DNA of 37,417 nucleotides. Origin: Methanomethylovorans sp. Its GTDB lineage: Archaea; Halobacteriota; Methanosarcinia; Methanosarcinales; Methanosarcinaceae. The DNA lies in the NCBI GenBank assembly GCA_014361205.1, contig JACIVZ010000009.1, positions 1-37,417 of the forward strand, given 5' to 3'. A program made the translations under genes and the position numbers. Positions 17,356 through 25,371 of the stretch are shown one piece after another (the stretch's first letter is position 1; every line of letters begins with the position of its first letter). The notes below the pieces were generated by a model. The model was not told the origin of the DNA and searched no databases. It was given only the letters and a program-made list of their open reading frames with translations.

Positions 17356-17939
17356 TGAGATTTTTCAGGAATGATGAAAATGCAGTTTCGCCTGTTATAG
17401 GCGTCATGCTGATGCTGGTGGTAACTGTTATCCTTGCTGCGGCAGTTTCAGGTTTCTCAGGAGGTCTTGTAGGGGATACCAGTAAACCATCACAGATGGC
17501 AATAAAAGCAGATTTTAGCCAGTCCAAGGGTCTGACCATTACTCACATGGGTGGCGATACTATCAACACCATGGAAACGGCAATCATTGTAAACCCCACC
17601 CGTGATTTCGGAAGCTATGACCAGATGAAATGGGATGCAAACACATCTGTAGTAAGAATCAATAAAGGAACTCAAAGCAGGGTATGGTACAGTCCGAACT
17701 CATATTCAAGTCAGCTTGCAAGAACCTTCCAGCCTGGAGAAACTGCATATGTGGCTGCGTCAGATCTTTACGAAGTTCAGCCTGAAACATACGTAAGAGG
17801 CTCCTCCCCAGAGGAAGATGCACTTCATCCGAACTATGGTTTTATGACCACAACCGCAGTTGGTCAGAGGTTTGTTCTATCACTTGTTGACAGCGATGGC
17901 AAGACTATTGCAAAGACAGAGGTGGTGATTCGGCCATAA
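17355..17939 (+). CDS. Archaeal type IV pilin (class B of pair 1)
   Basis: A 194-aa prepilin with leader RFFRNDEN, then AVSPVIGVMLMLVVTVILAA. The head contains ITHMGGDTI, a motif also present in the pilin at 28542 (LEHLGGDIL) and the pilin-like protein at 21553 (IVHAGGDIL), so the three heads are related. It is translationally coupled to the preceding pilin. Two different pilins in a fixed pair suggests a heteropolymer or major/minor pilin arrangement. A hairpin and T-tract follow. Confidence 0.9.
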   Translation: MRFFRNDENAVSPVIGVMLMLVVTVILAAAVSGFSGGLVGDTSKPSQMAIKADFSQSKGLTITHMGGDTINTMETAIIVNPTRDFGSYDQMKWDANTSVVRINKGTQSRVWYSPNSYSSQLARTFQPGETAYVAASDLYEVQPETYVRGSSPEEDALHPNYGFMTTTAVGQRFVLSLVDSDGKTIAKTEVVIRP

Positions 17940-17978
17940 TGGCCTGATATATCCTTTTTATTCTTTTCTTTTTTTTTG
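17932..17978 (+). terminator. Hairpin plus T-rich tract after pilin pair 1
   Basis: GGCCATAATGGCC at 17932-17944 is self-complementary and overlaps the stop codon. A T-rich tract follows at about 17954-17978. T-tracts of this kind end archaeal transcription, so the pilin pair can probably be transcribed apart from the ATPase gene that follows. Confidence 0.6.
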
Positions 17979-18017
17979 ATAAAATACTAACATATGTTGC
18001 TAACATGATATCATTAT

Positions 18018-18050
18018 CTTTTTATAGACCTAAAGTTTACAGATAACACA
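18018..18050 (+). promoter_or_regulatory. TATA box and repeated element upstream of pilus ATPase gene
   Basis: CTTTTTATAG at 18018-18027 is centred about 28 bases before the ATG at 18052, so the transcript is probably leaderless; no Shine-Dalgarno is visible. Between TATA and start lies TTTACAGATAACACA (18036-18050), identical to the string at 16518-16532 in the divergent promoter region. It could be a shared regulator site. Confidence 0.5.
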
Positions 18051-18051
18051 C

Positions 18052-19668
18052 ATGAGTGCATTGCTTGAAGACATAAAGACCTTTGCTAACAGGATTCTTG
18101 CCCCTCCCGGAAGAGCGAAACATACTGCCATTTATGAGCCGGAAGAAGAAGGCGATCTTGTTACGTTTGAGGCTCCTGAGGAGTATGAAGAGATAGAACG
18201 GTACTGGGTGGACGAACCATATGCTTTTATTTGCATTTTACTGCACCGCGAAAAAAGAGATTATGTGTATCATGTAGTGGAGCCTAAGCTTAACAAGTTT
18301 GAGAAGGCACTGCTTGAACAGTTGTTCATGGAACTCGGGGACGTGATAAGTCTCAAAGGAGTGGAAGATATAGACAGGCTTACAGATGCCAGGAAAACAG
18401 AACTGCTCCGAGAACAGGTAGATCGTCTGATTTCGGAATATTCCACGTTACGTCCACGTTCTTTTGAAAAAATTTTTTATTACATCAAACGCGACTTTAT
18501 TGAGTTCGGCCAGGTAAGTGCCATAATGCGTGACAGTCACATAGAAGACTTGTGGTGTAACGGGGTGGGTATTCCTGTATTTGTCCACCACGTTGCCTAT
18601 AGTAACGTTATTACCAATATAATATTTCATACCGATGAAGAACTTAATGCCTATGTAATGCGTGTTGCACAAAACAGCGGCAGGCATCTTTCCAAAGCAA
18701 CTCCTATCCTTGATACGGTCATGAGGGACGGTTCCCGTATCAATATAACATATGGAAGTGAAGTAAGTCCCAAAGGCAGCTCATTCAGTATAAGGAGACA
18801 GAAAAAAGTTCCTATCACACCCCTTGACCTTATAGCATGGAGGACGTTCACCTCAGAAATGATGGCATATTTCTGGCTATGTATGGAAAACGGCAAAAAC
18901 ATATTATTCTGCGGAGGCACTGCTTCAGGAAAAACATCTTCTCTAAATGCTATCTGCATGTTCATTCCCATGGATATAAGAATTGTTACCCTCGAGGATA
19001 CCCGGGAGATACAGCTCCCGCACCAGAACTGGATACCCACTGTTACAAGAGATGGTATTGGCGCAAATGAAGTAGGTGCAGTCGACCTTAACGACCTGCT
19101 TAAAGCCGCATTGAGACAACGTCCTGAGTACCTCCTTGTAGGTGAAGTGCGTAGTAAAGAAGCCCAGATACTTTTCCAGGCAATGAACGCAGGCCATGCC
19201 ACATGTTCCACATTTCATGCAGGCACACCAAGAGAAGTGATCAACCGTTTTACAAATCCGCCTATTAATGTGCCCCTTGCTATGTTCACTGCTCTTAATA
19301 TAATATCCATGCAGTCAAGCTCATACGTAAATGGGGTTCAGAGACGCAGAACATCAGTGGTTACTGAAGTAACAAGCAATTCAGACAGAGTAGATCTAAA
19401 AGAGGTGTTCGTATGGAAGCCCATCACCGATGAATTCGAGAAAAAAGAATCACATATACTGGAGCAGATTAAAGCACGTCATGGATGGAGCACTGAACAG
19501 CTCAAAAAAAATCTGCAGCTAAAACAGCTTCTCCTTGACAAAATGCTGGAACACGGTATACGTGACTATAATGATGTTGTCAGCTGGCTTGATGCCTTCC
19601 GAAAGAATCCGGATAAAGTAATCAGCCTTCTCACTTCTGGACAGCCAAATCAAAAAGATCAAAAGTGA
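18052..19668 (+). CDS. Type II/IV secretion-like ATPase (TadA/GspE family) for pilus assembly
   Basis: A 538-aa hexameric secretion ATPase homologue. Walker A GGTASGKTS lies at about 288-296, an Asp box TLEDTRE at 313-319, Walker B-like LLVGEVR at 361-367, and a His box in CSTFHAGTPREV. The long N-terminal domain before the ATPase core is normal for archaeal GspE/PilB-type proteins. It would power pilin polymerisation from the cytoplasm together with the membrane protein encoded six bases downstream. The archaellum ATPase FlaI is a relative, but no archaellum-specific genes (flaH, flaG/F set) accompany it, so a type IV pilus or secretion filament is more likely. Confidence 0.9.
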   Translation: MSALLEDIKTFANRILAPPGRAKHTAIYEPEEEGDLVTFEAPEEYEEIERYWVDEPYAFICILLHREKRDYVYHVVEPKLNKFEKALLEQLFMELGDVISLKGVEDIDRLTDARKTELLREQVDRLISEYSTLRPRSFEKIFYYIKRDFIEFGQVSAIMRDSHIEDLWCNGVGIPVFVHHVAYSNVITNIIFHTDEELNAYVMRVAQNSGRHLSKATPILDTVMRDGSRINITYGSEVSPKGSSFSIRRQKKVPITPLDLIAWRTFTSEMMAYFWLCMENGKNILFCGGTASGKTSSLNAICMFIPMDIRIVTLEDTREIQLPHQNWIPTVTRDGIGANEVGAVDLNDLLKAALRQRPEYLLVGEVRSKEAQILFQAMNAGHATCSTFHAGTPREVINRFTNPPINVPLAMFTALNIISMQSSSYVNGVQRRRTSVVTEVTSNSDRVDLKEVFVWKPITDEFEKKESHILEQIKARHGWSTEQLKKNLQLKQLLLDKMLEHGIRDYNDVVSWLDAFRKNPDKVISLLTSGQPNQKDQK

Positions 19669-19674
19669 ACACGA

Positions 19675-21504
19675 ATGGACCTCAAGCTAAATACAAAATT
19701 CATCCGGCAGTATTTCAAGAAAAATCCGGAAAAGTACGCTGAACTACGGAAGAGCCTTCGTGCTGCACGGATGGACATACATTATGCTGCATATATAGAG
19801 CAAGGCATCATTTATGCTGCCCAGAACTTCATATTAATGTTTGTATTATTCTATATGATGCCCACTATAATCAAAATTGAATTTTTCTCATTTTTACTTC
19901 AGTTCCAGAGAATTTTACTTTCCTATGAAGCCTTAATAACAGTACCTGTCGTATCATCTGTTTTTGTCTATTATCTTCATCTGTCCACTCCGATATTCAA
20001 GGCATCTGCCCGTAAGACTAGGATAGATATGGTGCTTCCTCATGCTGCAGCTTTCTGTTATGGTATGAGCAAAGGTGGTGCCACCATGTATGAAACTGTA
20101 ATGGAACTGGCCAGAAATCCACATATTTACGGTGAAGTCGCCACTGAATGTCTGTATATCGTAAGGGATGTTGAGCTGCTGGGTGCTGATCTTGTAAAAG
20201 CGATACGTAATGTTGCAGAAATAACCCCATCTCCCACATTCAGGGATTTTCTTGAAAACATGATCCCTATGGTGGAAGGTGGCAGTCACGTTGACAAGTA
20301 TTTTGAAGTGAAGATGAATCAATACTTTGAGCATGCAAGAAAAGCACAGATAATGTTCATCAAAACACTTGAAATGATTTCTGAAGTATATGTTGTGGCT
20401 TTTGTAGCAGTTCCCATTTTCCTTCTGATAACCTTAGTAACCATAGGTCTGCTTAATGTTGGTCAGACCGGATATATGTTCCAGGCTCTCTACCTGGGAC
20501 TACCTCTTGGCTCAATTGCTCTGATTATACTGTTGGATGCCATTTCTCCCAAGGAAGAACTCGGATTAAAGTATATGGATAAAGTAATTCTCACAAGATC
20601 CATATCTATTGAAGAAGAAGAGATTGAAGAGTCAGAGTACAAGAAAAAAATGAGCAAGCTGGAAATGAACAGATATAAGAAAAAAATCTATGATATACTG
20701 AAAAATCCCTTTATTCCCATCTCCAAGAAACCCATCTATGCAGCAGTTTTCAGCGTGCCTCTGATGATACTTCCTTTTATCTATTTTGACGATACTTTTT
20801 CAAAGCGGGCAGTTTTATCCATGATACTGGGAATATTGCCTGTTACGGTGGCTTTTGAATACAGGAAGAGAAGACTCAAGAAACTGGACAGTGCCATTCC
20901 TGATTTTCTGAGGAGACTGGCTGAAATAAATGAACTTGGACTTCCTCTTAAGAATGCTATAGGTCTGCTCCTGCAATCAAACATTGGTCTGCTGTCTGCA
21001 GAAATAAGAAGGGTTTGGCTGGATATGGAATGGGGTGGCGAAATGAGAGACGCTCTGGCACGATTTGAGAACAGGATAGGTACACCTGCTTTGAGGCGTG
21101 CAGTTACTCTTCTTATAAAAGCAAGTGAAGTGAGTGATGATACGAAAGATGTACTAATTATCGCCGCAGAAGATGCTGAAAATCTGAACAAGCTGCGTTC
21201 GGAAAGATCCGAAACGGGGTTCATGTATCTTGCAACAGTTTACCTGGCATTCGGGACTTTTCTGTATGTGTGTTACTCTTTTTCTAATCAGTTTCTTGTA
21301 TCTATTGTGGGCATGGGGAACAATCAGGTAATGATCAATCCTGATGAAATAAAAGCTACAATGTTTGATACCTGTGGAATACTGGGTCTTTTTTCAGGTA
21401 TCATTCTGGGAGTAATGGCTGAAGGCAAAGTAATGGCAGGGCTTAAACATTCACTTATTCTGCTTACACTGGCATTTGTGATGTTCCAGGTAGTGATCAA
21501 ATGA
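19675..21504 (+). CDS. TadC/FlaJ-like membrane platform protein with two T2SSF domains
   Basis: A 609-aa polytopic membrane protein. Two T2SSF-type cytoplasmic modules are visible, one around residues 120-240 (AAAFCYGMSKGGATMYETV) and one around 400-510 (IPDFLRRLAEINELGLPLKNA), each flanked by pairs of membrane helices. This double arrangement matches archaeal TadC/FlaJ-type proteins that form the platform on which pilins are assembled. A charged segment rich in glutamate and lysine (residues about 310-345) links the halves. It is six bases downstream of the ATPase, as in most such loci. Confidence 0.9.
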   Translation: MDLKLNTKFIRQYFKKNPEKYAELRKSLRAARMDIHYAAYIEQGIIYAAQNFILMFVLFYMMPTIIKIEFFSFLLQFQRILLSYEALITVPVVSSVFVYYLHLSTPIFKASARKTRIDMVLPHAAAFCYGMSKGGATMYETVMELARNPHIYGEVATECLYIVRDVELLGADLVKAIRNVAEITPSPTFRDFLENMIPMVEGGSHVDKYFEVKMNQYFEHARKAQIMFIKTLEMISEVYVVAFVAVPIFLLITLVTIGLLNVGQTGYMFQALYLGLPLGSIALIILLDAISPKEELGLKYMDKVILTRSISIEEEEIEESEYKKKMSKLEMNRYKKKIYDILKNPFIPISKKPIYAAVFSVPLMILPFIYFDDTFSKRAVLSMILGILPVTVAFEYRKRRLKKLDSAIPDFLRRLAEINELGLPLKNAIGLLLQSNIGLLSAEIRRVWLDMEWGGEMRDALARFENRIGTPALRRAVTLLIKASEVSDDTKDVLIIAAEDAENLNKLRSERSETGFMYLATVYLAFGTFLYVCYSFSNQFLVSIVGMGNNQVMINPDEIKATMFDTCGILGLFSGIILGVMAEGKVMAGLKHSLILLTLAFVMFQVVIK

Positions 21505-21552
21505 TTAACTATATCGTAGGATTGATCTGTACAAGAAATTCAGGTGATGCAA

Positions 21553-21963
21553 ATGGCTTCTGAAATGGTCGGAGAGATATTGAAACTTGCTATATCTGTT
21601 ACTCTGGTTGCTGTATTCTCAATAGGCGTATATGCTTATCTGCCTGAAGAAAGAGTGCCATATCTTGAGATAGAGATGAGCTGGAATGCAAATCAACAGG
21701 GATCTGTTGATATCGTACATGCAGGTGGTGATATTCTGCATACACAAGAAATAACAATACTGGTCATGGATGCAGAAAAACCTTTCCTGCCGCCGGAAAA
21801 CATAAAACTTTCAGATATTATTACGGACACAAATGTATGGCGTTTTCCAAGAACAGTAACCATTGATCTCAGTGACTATTTCACAGATGTTCCTGATATA
21901 GTCACTGTGAGAGTTATACATCCACGAGCTATACTTGCAGAGGGGACGGTGTATAGCTCATGA
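21553..21963 (+). CDS. Pilin-like protein lacking the AVSPVIG processing site
   Basis: A 136-aa protein with one N-terminal hydrophobic helix (EILKLAISVTLVAVFSIGVYAYL) and a beta-rich outer domain. It shares the IVHAGGDIL motif with the class B pilin heads, but it has no charged leader followed by AVSPVIG, so it may stay in the membrane uncut as an accessory or anchoring subunit, somewhat like archaellum FlaF/FlaG. I place the start at 21553, four bases after AGGTGAT; GTG 21544 and ATG 21547 are alternatives. Its stop overlaps the next start (ATGA). Confidence 0.75.
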   Translation: MASEMVGEILKLAISVTLVAVFSIGVYAYLPEERVPYLEIEMSWNANQQGSVDIVHAGGDILHTQEITILVMDAEKPFLPPENIKLSDIITDTNVWRFPRTVTIDLSDYFTDVPDIVTVRVIHPRAILAEGTVYSS

Positions 21964-23096
21964 GGAGTGATATCCGGATAAATGAGCACGCTGTTTCGAC
22001 AGTGGTTTCTGCCATTCTCCTGCTTGCAGTGCTTACAACCTTCCTTGCAGCTATCAACAGCTATTACATTCCTTCCCTTATAGCTGACCATGAGATCCAT
22101 CACATGCAGGATGTAAGGAACTCATTTATGGAAATAGCAGCTGCTGCATCCCCGGGATCTTCTAAAGAAAGGGTGCTTGTTCCCCTGGGAGATGGGGGAA
22201 TGCCTTTCATTTCGTCATTATCTTCCAGTGGTACGTTGATAGTTTCATCGGATAAGGGGAAGATCGAAATAACTATGACAGGTGCCCGGCCTGTGGAATA
22301 CCAGCAACTGGAATTCAAAGATGATACTACAATTCAAAACATCCAGTCTCTTTCCCATTTGATGCTTATAATTGAAGATTCTGATGAAGATGGTGTTTAT
22401 AGTGCCACTATTGATAATACAGAAATTAAAATAGTAGTAAATTCAAATACTGTTTCTGTTGATTCTCCCGGATACAGCGGAACTGTACTACGTAACAGCC
22501 CTCAAAGTTTTTGTCTTGACCTGCTTAATCCGGCATATGGATTTGATGAAATTGTAGCTGATGCACAAAACTCTCCCCCCTTTAATTTAGAGCTTAAAGG
22601 AGCAACAAATTCCAGCTACTTTGATGCAGAATTTACCATTCTTCTGAACGATATCGACGTTAATCCCATCTCAGCACAAGGTCAGATAAGATACATATCC
22701 GGCAATAACCAGTGGATAGACCAGGATTACATATTTGAGGGCGGAGCAGTAATCCTTAAACAAGGCTCCAATTCCACGATAAGATCACAACCATTTTTCA
22801 GAATAGACGACAAGAACATAGAACTTTGTCTGTTCAACATCAATACAGATGCAAGTATAAGTGGTAATGGTGCTGTCGTTGTGAATGTGTTTGGTACTGA
22901 AGGAAAAAAGTACGAATACAGGAATGTGGAGAATACTACAATTACTGTTCATTCCCTGTATACTGAAGCATGGTATAACTATTTTTCAAAATGTGGTGGA
23001 AATCCTGAGACAGATAATGGGAAAATTACCGTCAGTTTTCCAGGAAGGAACGTTTCAATTATCACAAGTGATGTACACGTAATATTACCAAAGTAA
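21960..23096 (+). CDS. Large pilin-like surface protein
   Basis: A 378-aa protein with a short charged leader, then HAVSTVVSAILLLAVLTTFLAA, a divergent type IV pilin-like helix. The following SLIADHEIHHMQDVRNSF continues as helix and the long remainder is beta-rich and probably extracellular. Similar proteins are found as minor subunits in archaeal pilus loci. It closes the pilus gene set, coupled to the previous gene by a four-base overlap. It may cap or initiate the filament. Family assignment rests on the N-terminus and context. Confidence 0.75.
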   Translation: MRSDIRINEHAVSTVVSAILLLAVLTTFLAAINSYYIPSLIADHEIHHMQDVRNSFMEIAAAASPGSSKERVLVPLGDGGMPFISSLSSSGTLIVSSDKGKIEITMTGARPVEYQQLEFKDDTTIQNIQSLSHLMLIIEDSDEDGVYSATIDNTEIKIVVNSNTVSVDSPGYSGTVLRNSPQSFCLDLLNPAYGFDEIVADAQNSPPFNLELKGATNSSYFDAEFTILLNDIDVNPISAQGQIRYISGNNQWIDQDYIFEGGAVILKQGSNSTIRSQPFFRIDDKNIELCLFNINTDASISGNGAVVVNVFGTEGKKYEYRNVENTTITVHSLYTEAWYNYFSKCGGNPETDNGKITVSFPGRNVSIITSDVHVILPK

Positions 23097-23140
23097 ATAT
23101 GGTTACATGTATAAATATATAAATCATTAGCAAAATCGTA

Positions 23141-23153
23141 AACTATAATAGTT
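23141..23153 (+). promoter_or_regulatory. Palindrome overlapping the promoter of the ArsR-type gene
   Basis: AACTATAATAGTT is a perfect 5-bp inverted repeat with a 3-base centre. Its TATAATA lies about 25-31 bases before the ATG at 23175, the place expected for the TATA box of a leaderless transcript; no Shine-Dalgarno is seen. A second TATA-like stretch lies at about 23110-23122. A regulator bound here would block its own promoter, so autoregulation is plausible. Confidence 0.5.
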
Positions 23154-23174
23154 AGAAGTTTAATTTAAATACAT

Positions 23175-23738
23175 ATGAGCAAAAAATGTAATGATATTTT
23201 TCCACAAATAGACCATTGCGAACGAATCAAAATATTAAATGCTCTTGGCAGTGAGACCCGGGTGAAAATTATTCAAATAATCTGTGAGGGTAATATCCAT
23301 GTGTCAGAACTGGCAAGAACAATTGGTCTTTCAGTACCTGTTACTTCAAAACATGTAAATTTACTGGAAGAAGCAGGTCTTATCAAAAGAGAGATTTATG
23401 GAAAAAGTCATGTACTGAGTATCAATAACAGGAACCTTTATGCTGCCCTTGATATTTTCGCACCGAAAAAGAAACTTAAAGTAAAAAAAGGTACAACTCT
23501 GCTGGAAGCTCTTGAACAGGTAGCAGTTGTCGAAGTTCAGAACGTGAAGGGGTATAACAATATAGTATCTACCAATGGTGAAGAAGGGTTTTTTGTATAT
23601 GAGGTTGATGGGGAGTTCTCCAATAAGACCGTTCAGGAATATACTTTTGAAAAAGACGTTACTATTGCATGGAAAAAACTTGAGCCTATCACCAAACTTA
23701 AGCTTGAAGTCAATGTAAATGAAGAGAAGGATTATTGA
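23175..23738 (+). CDS. ArsR-type winged-helix regulator with DUF4430 (transcobalamin-like) C-terminal domain
   Basis: A 187-aa protein. Residues 15-85 form an ArsR-type winged helix (LGSETRVKIIQII, HVSELARTIGLSVPVTSKHVNLLEEAGLIKRE). Residues about 100-170 (GTTLLEALEQVA, GYNNIVSTNGEEGFFVYEVDGE, DVTIAWKK) match by eye the pattern of DUF4430, the transcobalamin-like C-terminal domain. In DUF4430 proteins this module is usually extracellular; joined to a DNA-binding domain it could sense a corrinoid or related ligand in the cytoplasm. No ArsR metal-binding cysteine pair is apparent. It sits between the pilus genes and the second BtuFCD operon. The HTH call is firm, the C-terminal call moderate. 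Confidence 0.8.
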   Translation: MSKKCNDIFPQIDHCERIKILNALGSETRVKIIQIICEGNIHVSELARTIGLSVPVTSKHVNLLEEAGLIKREIYGKSHVLSINNRNLYAALDIFAPKKKLKVKKGTTLLEALEQVAVVEVQNVKGYNNIVSTNGEEGFFVYEVDGEFSNKTVQEYTFEKDVTIAWKKLEPITKLKLEVNVNEEKDY

Positions 23739-23812
23739 ATAAATATAAGTAATATCGTATTCAGTATATACTTGATGATGTCTGCTTCTCAGAATATACT
23801 TTTTGTGTAGCT

Positions 23813-24193
23813 TCAGACGAGTCCCATTAACTGTAGCAGGCTGTAGTCATACCATATAACCATAATATTATTAATCATCAGGAATAAGCCTGTAAAAGCA
23901 ATTCCTTTTTTTGACAATGTCCACAATAAATTCATATTCTTTGAATTAGCATTTTTTATTGACACATAATTATAATAAACAATTAATATAAAAAGCAATT
24001 TTAAAAACAGCAAAGACCATATTCCATATGCGTCCATGAATGCAGCTAAAAATTTGTTTTCTTCAAAACCGTATTGAAGAGCATGCATTGTAGTAATGAA
24101 GTCTCCAAGGATGTAAAATAATATAATATACCTGATTTCCATTAAAAATGACGGAAAATTCCTTATGTTATGGGCGAAAGCAGATGAATTCAT
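23813..24193 (-). CDS. DUF5658-like small membrane protein
   Basis: A 126-aa protein with four predicted hydrophobic helices. GDFITTMHALQYGFEENKFL fits the D-x-TT-x-x-L-x-x-G-x-x-E-x-N pattern of DUF5658 membrane proteins, followed by LLFLKLLFILIVYY. Function unknown. It is a single gene between the ArsR-type regulator (convergent) and a 395-base non-coding stretch. Confidence 0.6.
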   Translation of the reverse strand: MNSSAFAHNIRNFPSFLMEIRYIILFYILGDFITTMHALQYGFEENKFLAAFMDAYGIWSLLFLKLLFILIVYYNYVSIKNANSKNMNLLWTLSKKGIAFTGLFLMINNIMVIWYDYSLLQLMGLV

Positions 24194-24588
24194 GAAGTAG
24201 GTATATTATAAAAATAATATATATAATTTTTTATTATATACTAACTCTTTGCTTTTTAAATACATTCGGTTAAAATAACAGCTTCCACTTCCCTCTTTGA
24301 TACCGATACATGAAAATATTATTTAAGGGGTTACATGTTCTTTCAGTATTTGCAAGAAAAGCTGCATGAAAAACAGCGGAGAAAACATCAATGTATTTGT
24401 TATATATTTTAACGTGTTTACTGAATTTTTTATTTATGCTGAGCACAGCTGTATGGAATTGATGCCGTCTTATCAATCCAGCTTGTTACAAACTTGTGGC
24501 TGGTATGAAGGTGCAGGACAAAAAAGGAAAAACAAAGTTATTTAACTGACTGACTATTCCCCACCCACATCTTTAGACTAATCTTTAT
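24194..24588. other. Intergenic stretch, no supported gene
   Basis: About 395 AT-rich bases lie between the small membrane protein and the end of the second btuD. A TATA-like stretch near 24210-24230 on the minus strand may drive the membrane protein. A 68-codon frame on the minus strand (24270-24476) begins with TTG, lacks a ribosome-binding site and matches nothing I know. I see no other structure worth naming. Confidence 0.4.
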
Positions 24589-25371
24589 TTATCCAGCTTT
24601 AGAAACTCTTTTTAAGAGGGGCATGATATAGAGAGAATTAGTACTTTTTAAGGTGTTTACTTCCACAGGTATGTTGAATGTATTCCGGATATTCTCTTCT
24701 GTAAACACTGTTTCTGGTTGGCCTGTACATACAATCTCTCCGCTTTTAAGCATGCAGATACTGTCACAGTAATGTGCTGCGAGATTTAGATCGTGGATAA
24801 CCGCTATCACAGTCAGTCCACTGTCAGCTGCCTCTCTTACGAGATTTAATATTTCTACCTGATGAGCAATATCCAGATGTGATGTGGGCTCATCCAGCAG
24901 GAGTATCTTTGGTGTCTGTGCCAGAGCCCTTGCAATTATGACACGCTGCAGTTCTCCGCCGCTTAGCTCAGTTACCATGCGGTCTTTGAATTCGTATGTA
25001 TTTGTTTTTCTCATGGCATCTTCTGCTATCATTATGTCCTCAGGTTTTTCGCTGCCTTTTATATAGGGAGTACGCCCCATAAGCACAATGTCCCTGGCAG
25101 TAAAGTCAAAATCTATTGATACTATCTGTGACACCACTGCCACATTTTTGGCAATCTCACGGTTATCCATTTCAGTGATATTGACATTGTTGATGTATAT
25201 ACTTCCGGCATCAGGGATCAGGTACTTTGCAAGACTTTTGAGGAATGTTGTCTTGCCTGAACCATTTGGCCCTACAATGCCTACTATTTCTCCTTCATGA
25301 GCTCTTAGGTTTACTTTATTCAGAATCTTTCTGTTGCCATAACTTACACAGACGTCTTTGACTTCAAGCAT
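24589..25371 (-). CDS. btuD: BtuD/FepC-like ABC importer ATPase (second copy)
   Basis: A 260-aa ABC ATPase with Walker A GPNGSGKTTF, signature LSGGELQRV, Walker B ILLLDEPTSHLD and the H-loop in VIHDLN. It belongs to the BtuD/FepC group, as does the copy at 12993-13772, but differs enough to be an old paralogue. It overlaps the permease gene by eight bases and ends the operon. Cargo is most likely a corrinoid or other tetrapyrrole given the neighbourhood; ferric siderophore or haem cannot be excluded. Confidence 0.88.
   Translation of the reverse strand: MLEVKDVCVSYGNRKILNKVNLRAHEGEIVGIVGPNGSGKTTFLKSLAKYLIPDAGSIYINNVNITEMDNREIAKNVAVVSQIVSIDFDFTARDIVLMGRTPYIKGSEKPEDIMIAEDAMRKTNTYEFKDRMVTELSGGELQRVIIARALAQTPKILLLDEPTSHLDIAHQVEILNLVREAADSGLTVIAVIHDLNLAAHYCDSICMLKSGEIVCTGQPETVFTEENIRNTFNIPVEVNTLKSTNSLYIMPLLKRVSKAG

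Noticed and set aside
18052-23096. Archaellum (flagellum) operon
   Set aside because: The ATPase and platform protein are related to FlaI and FlaJ, but archaellum-specific genes such as flaH are missing and the subunits have the Pilin_N sequence AVSPVIG, so a type IV pilus or similar filament fits better.
24270-24476. 68-codon minus-strand frame in the intergenic stretch
   Set aside because: It begins with TTG, has no ribosome-binding site and no recognisable motif, and its composition resembles non-coding sequence.
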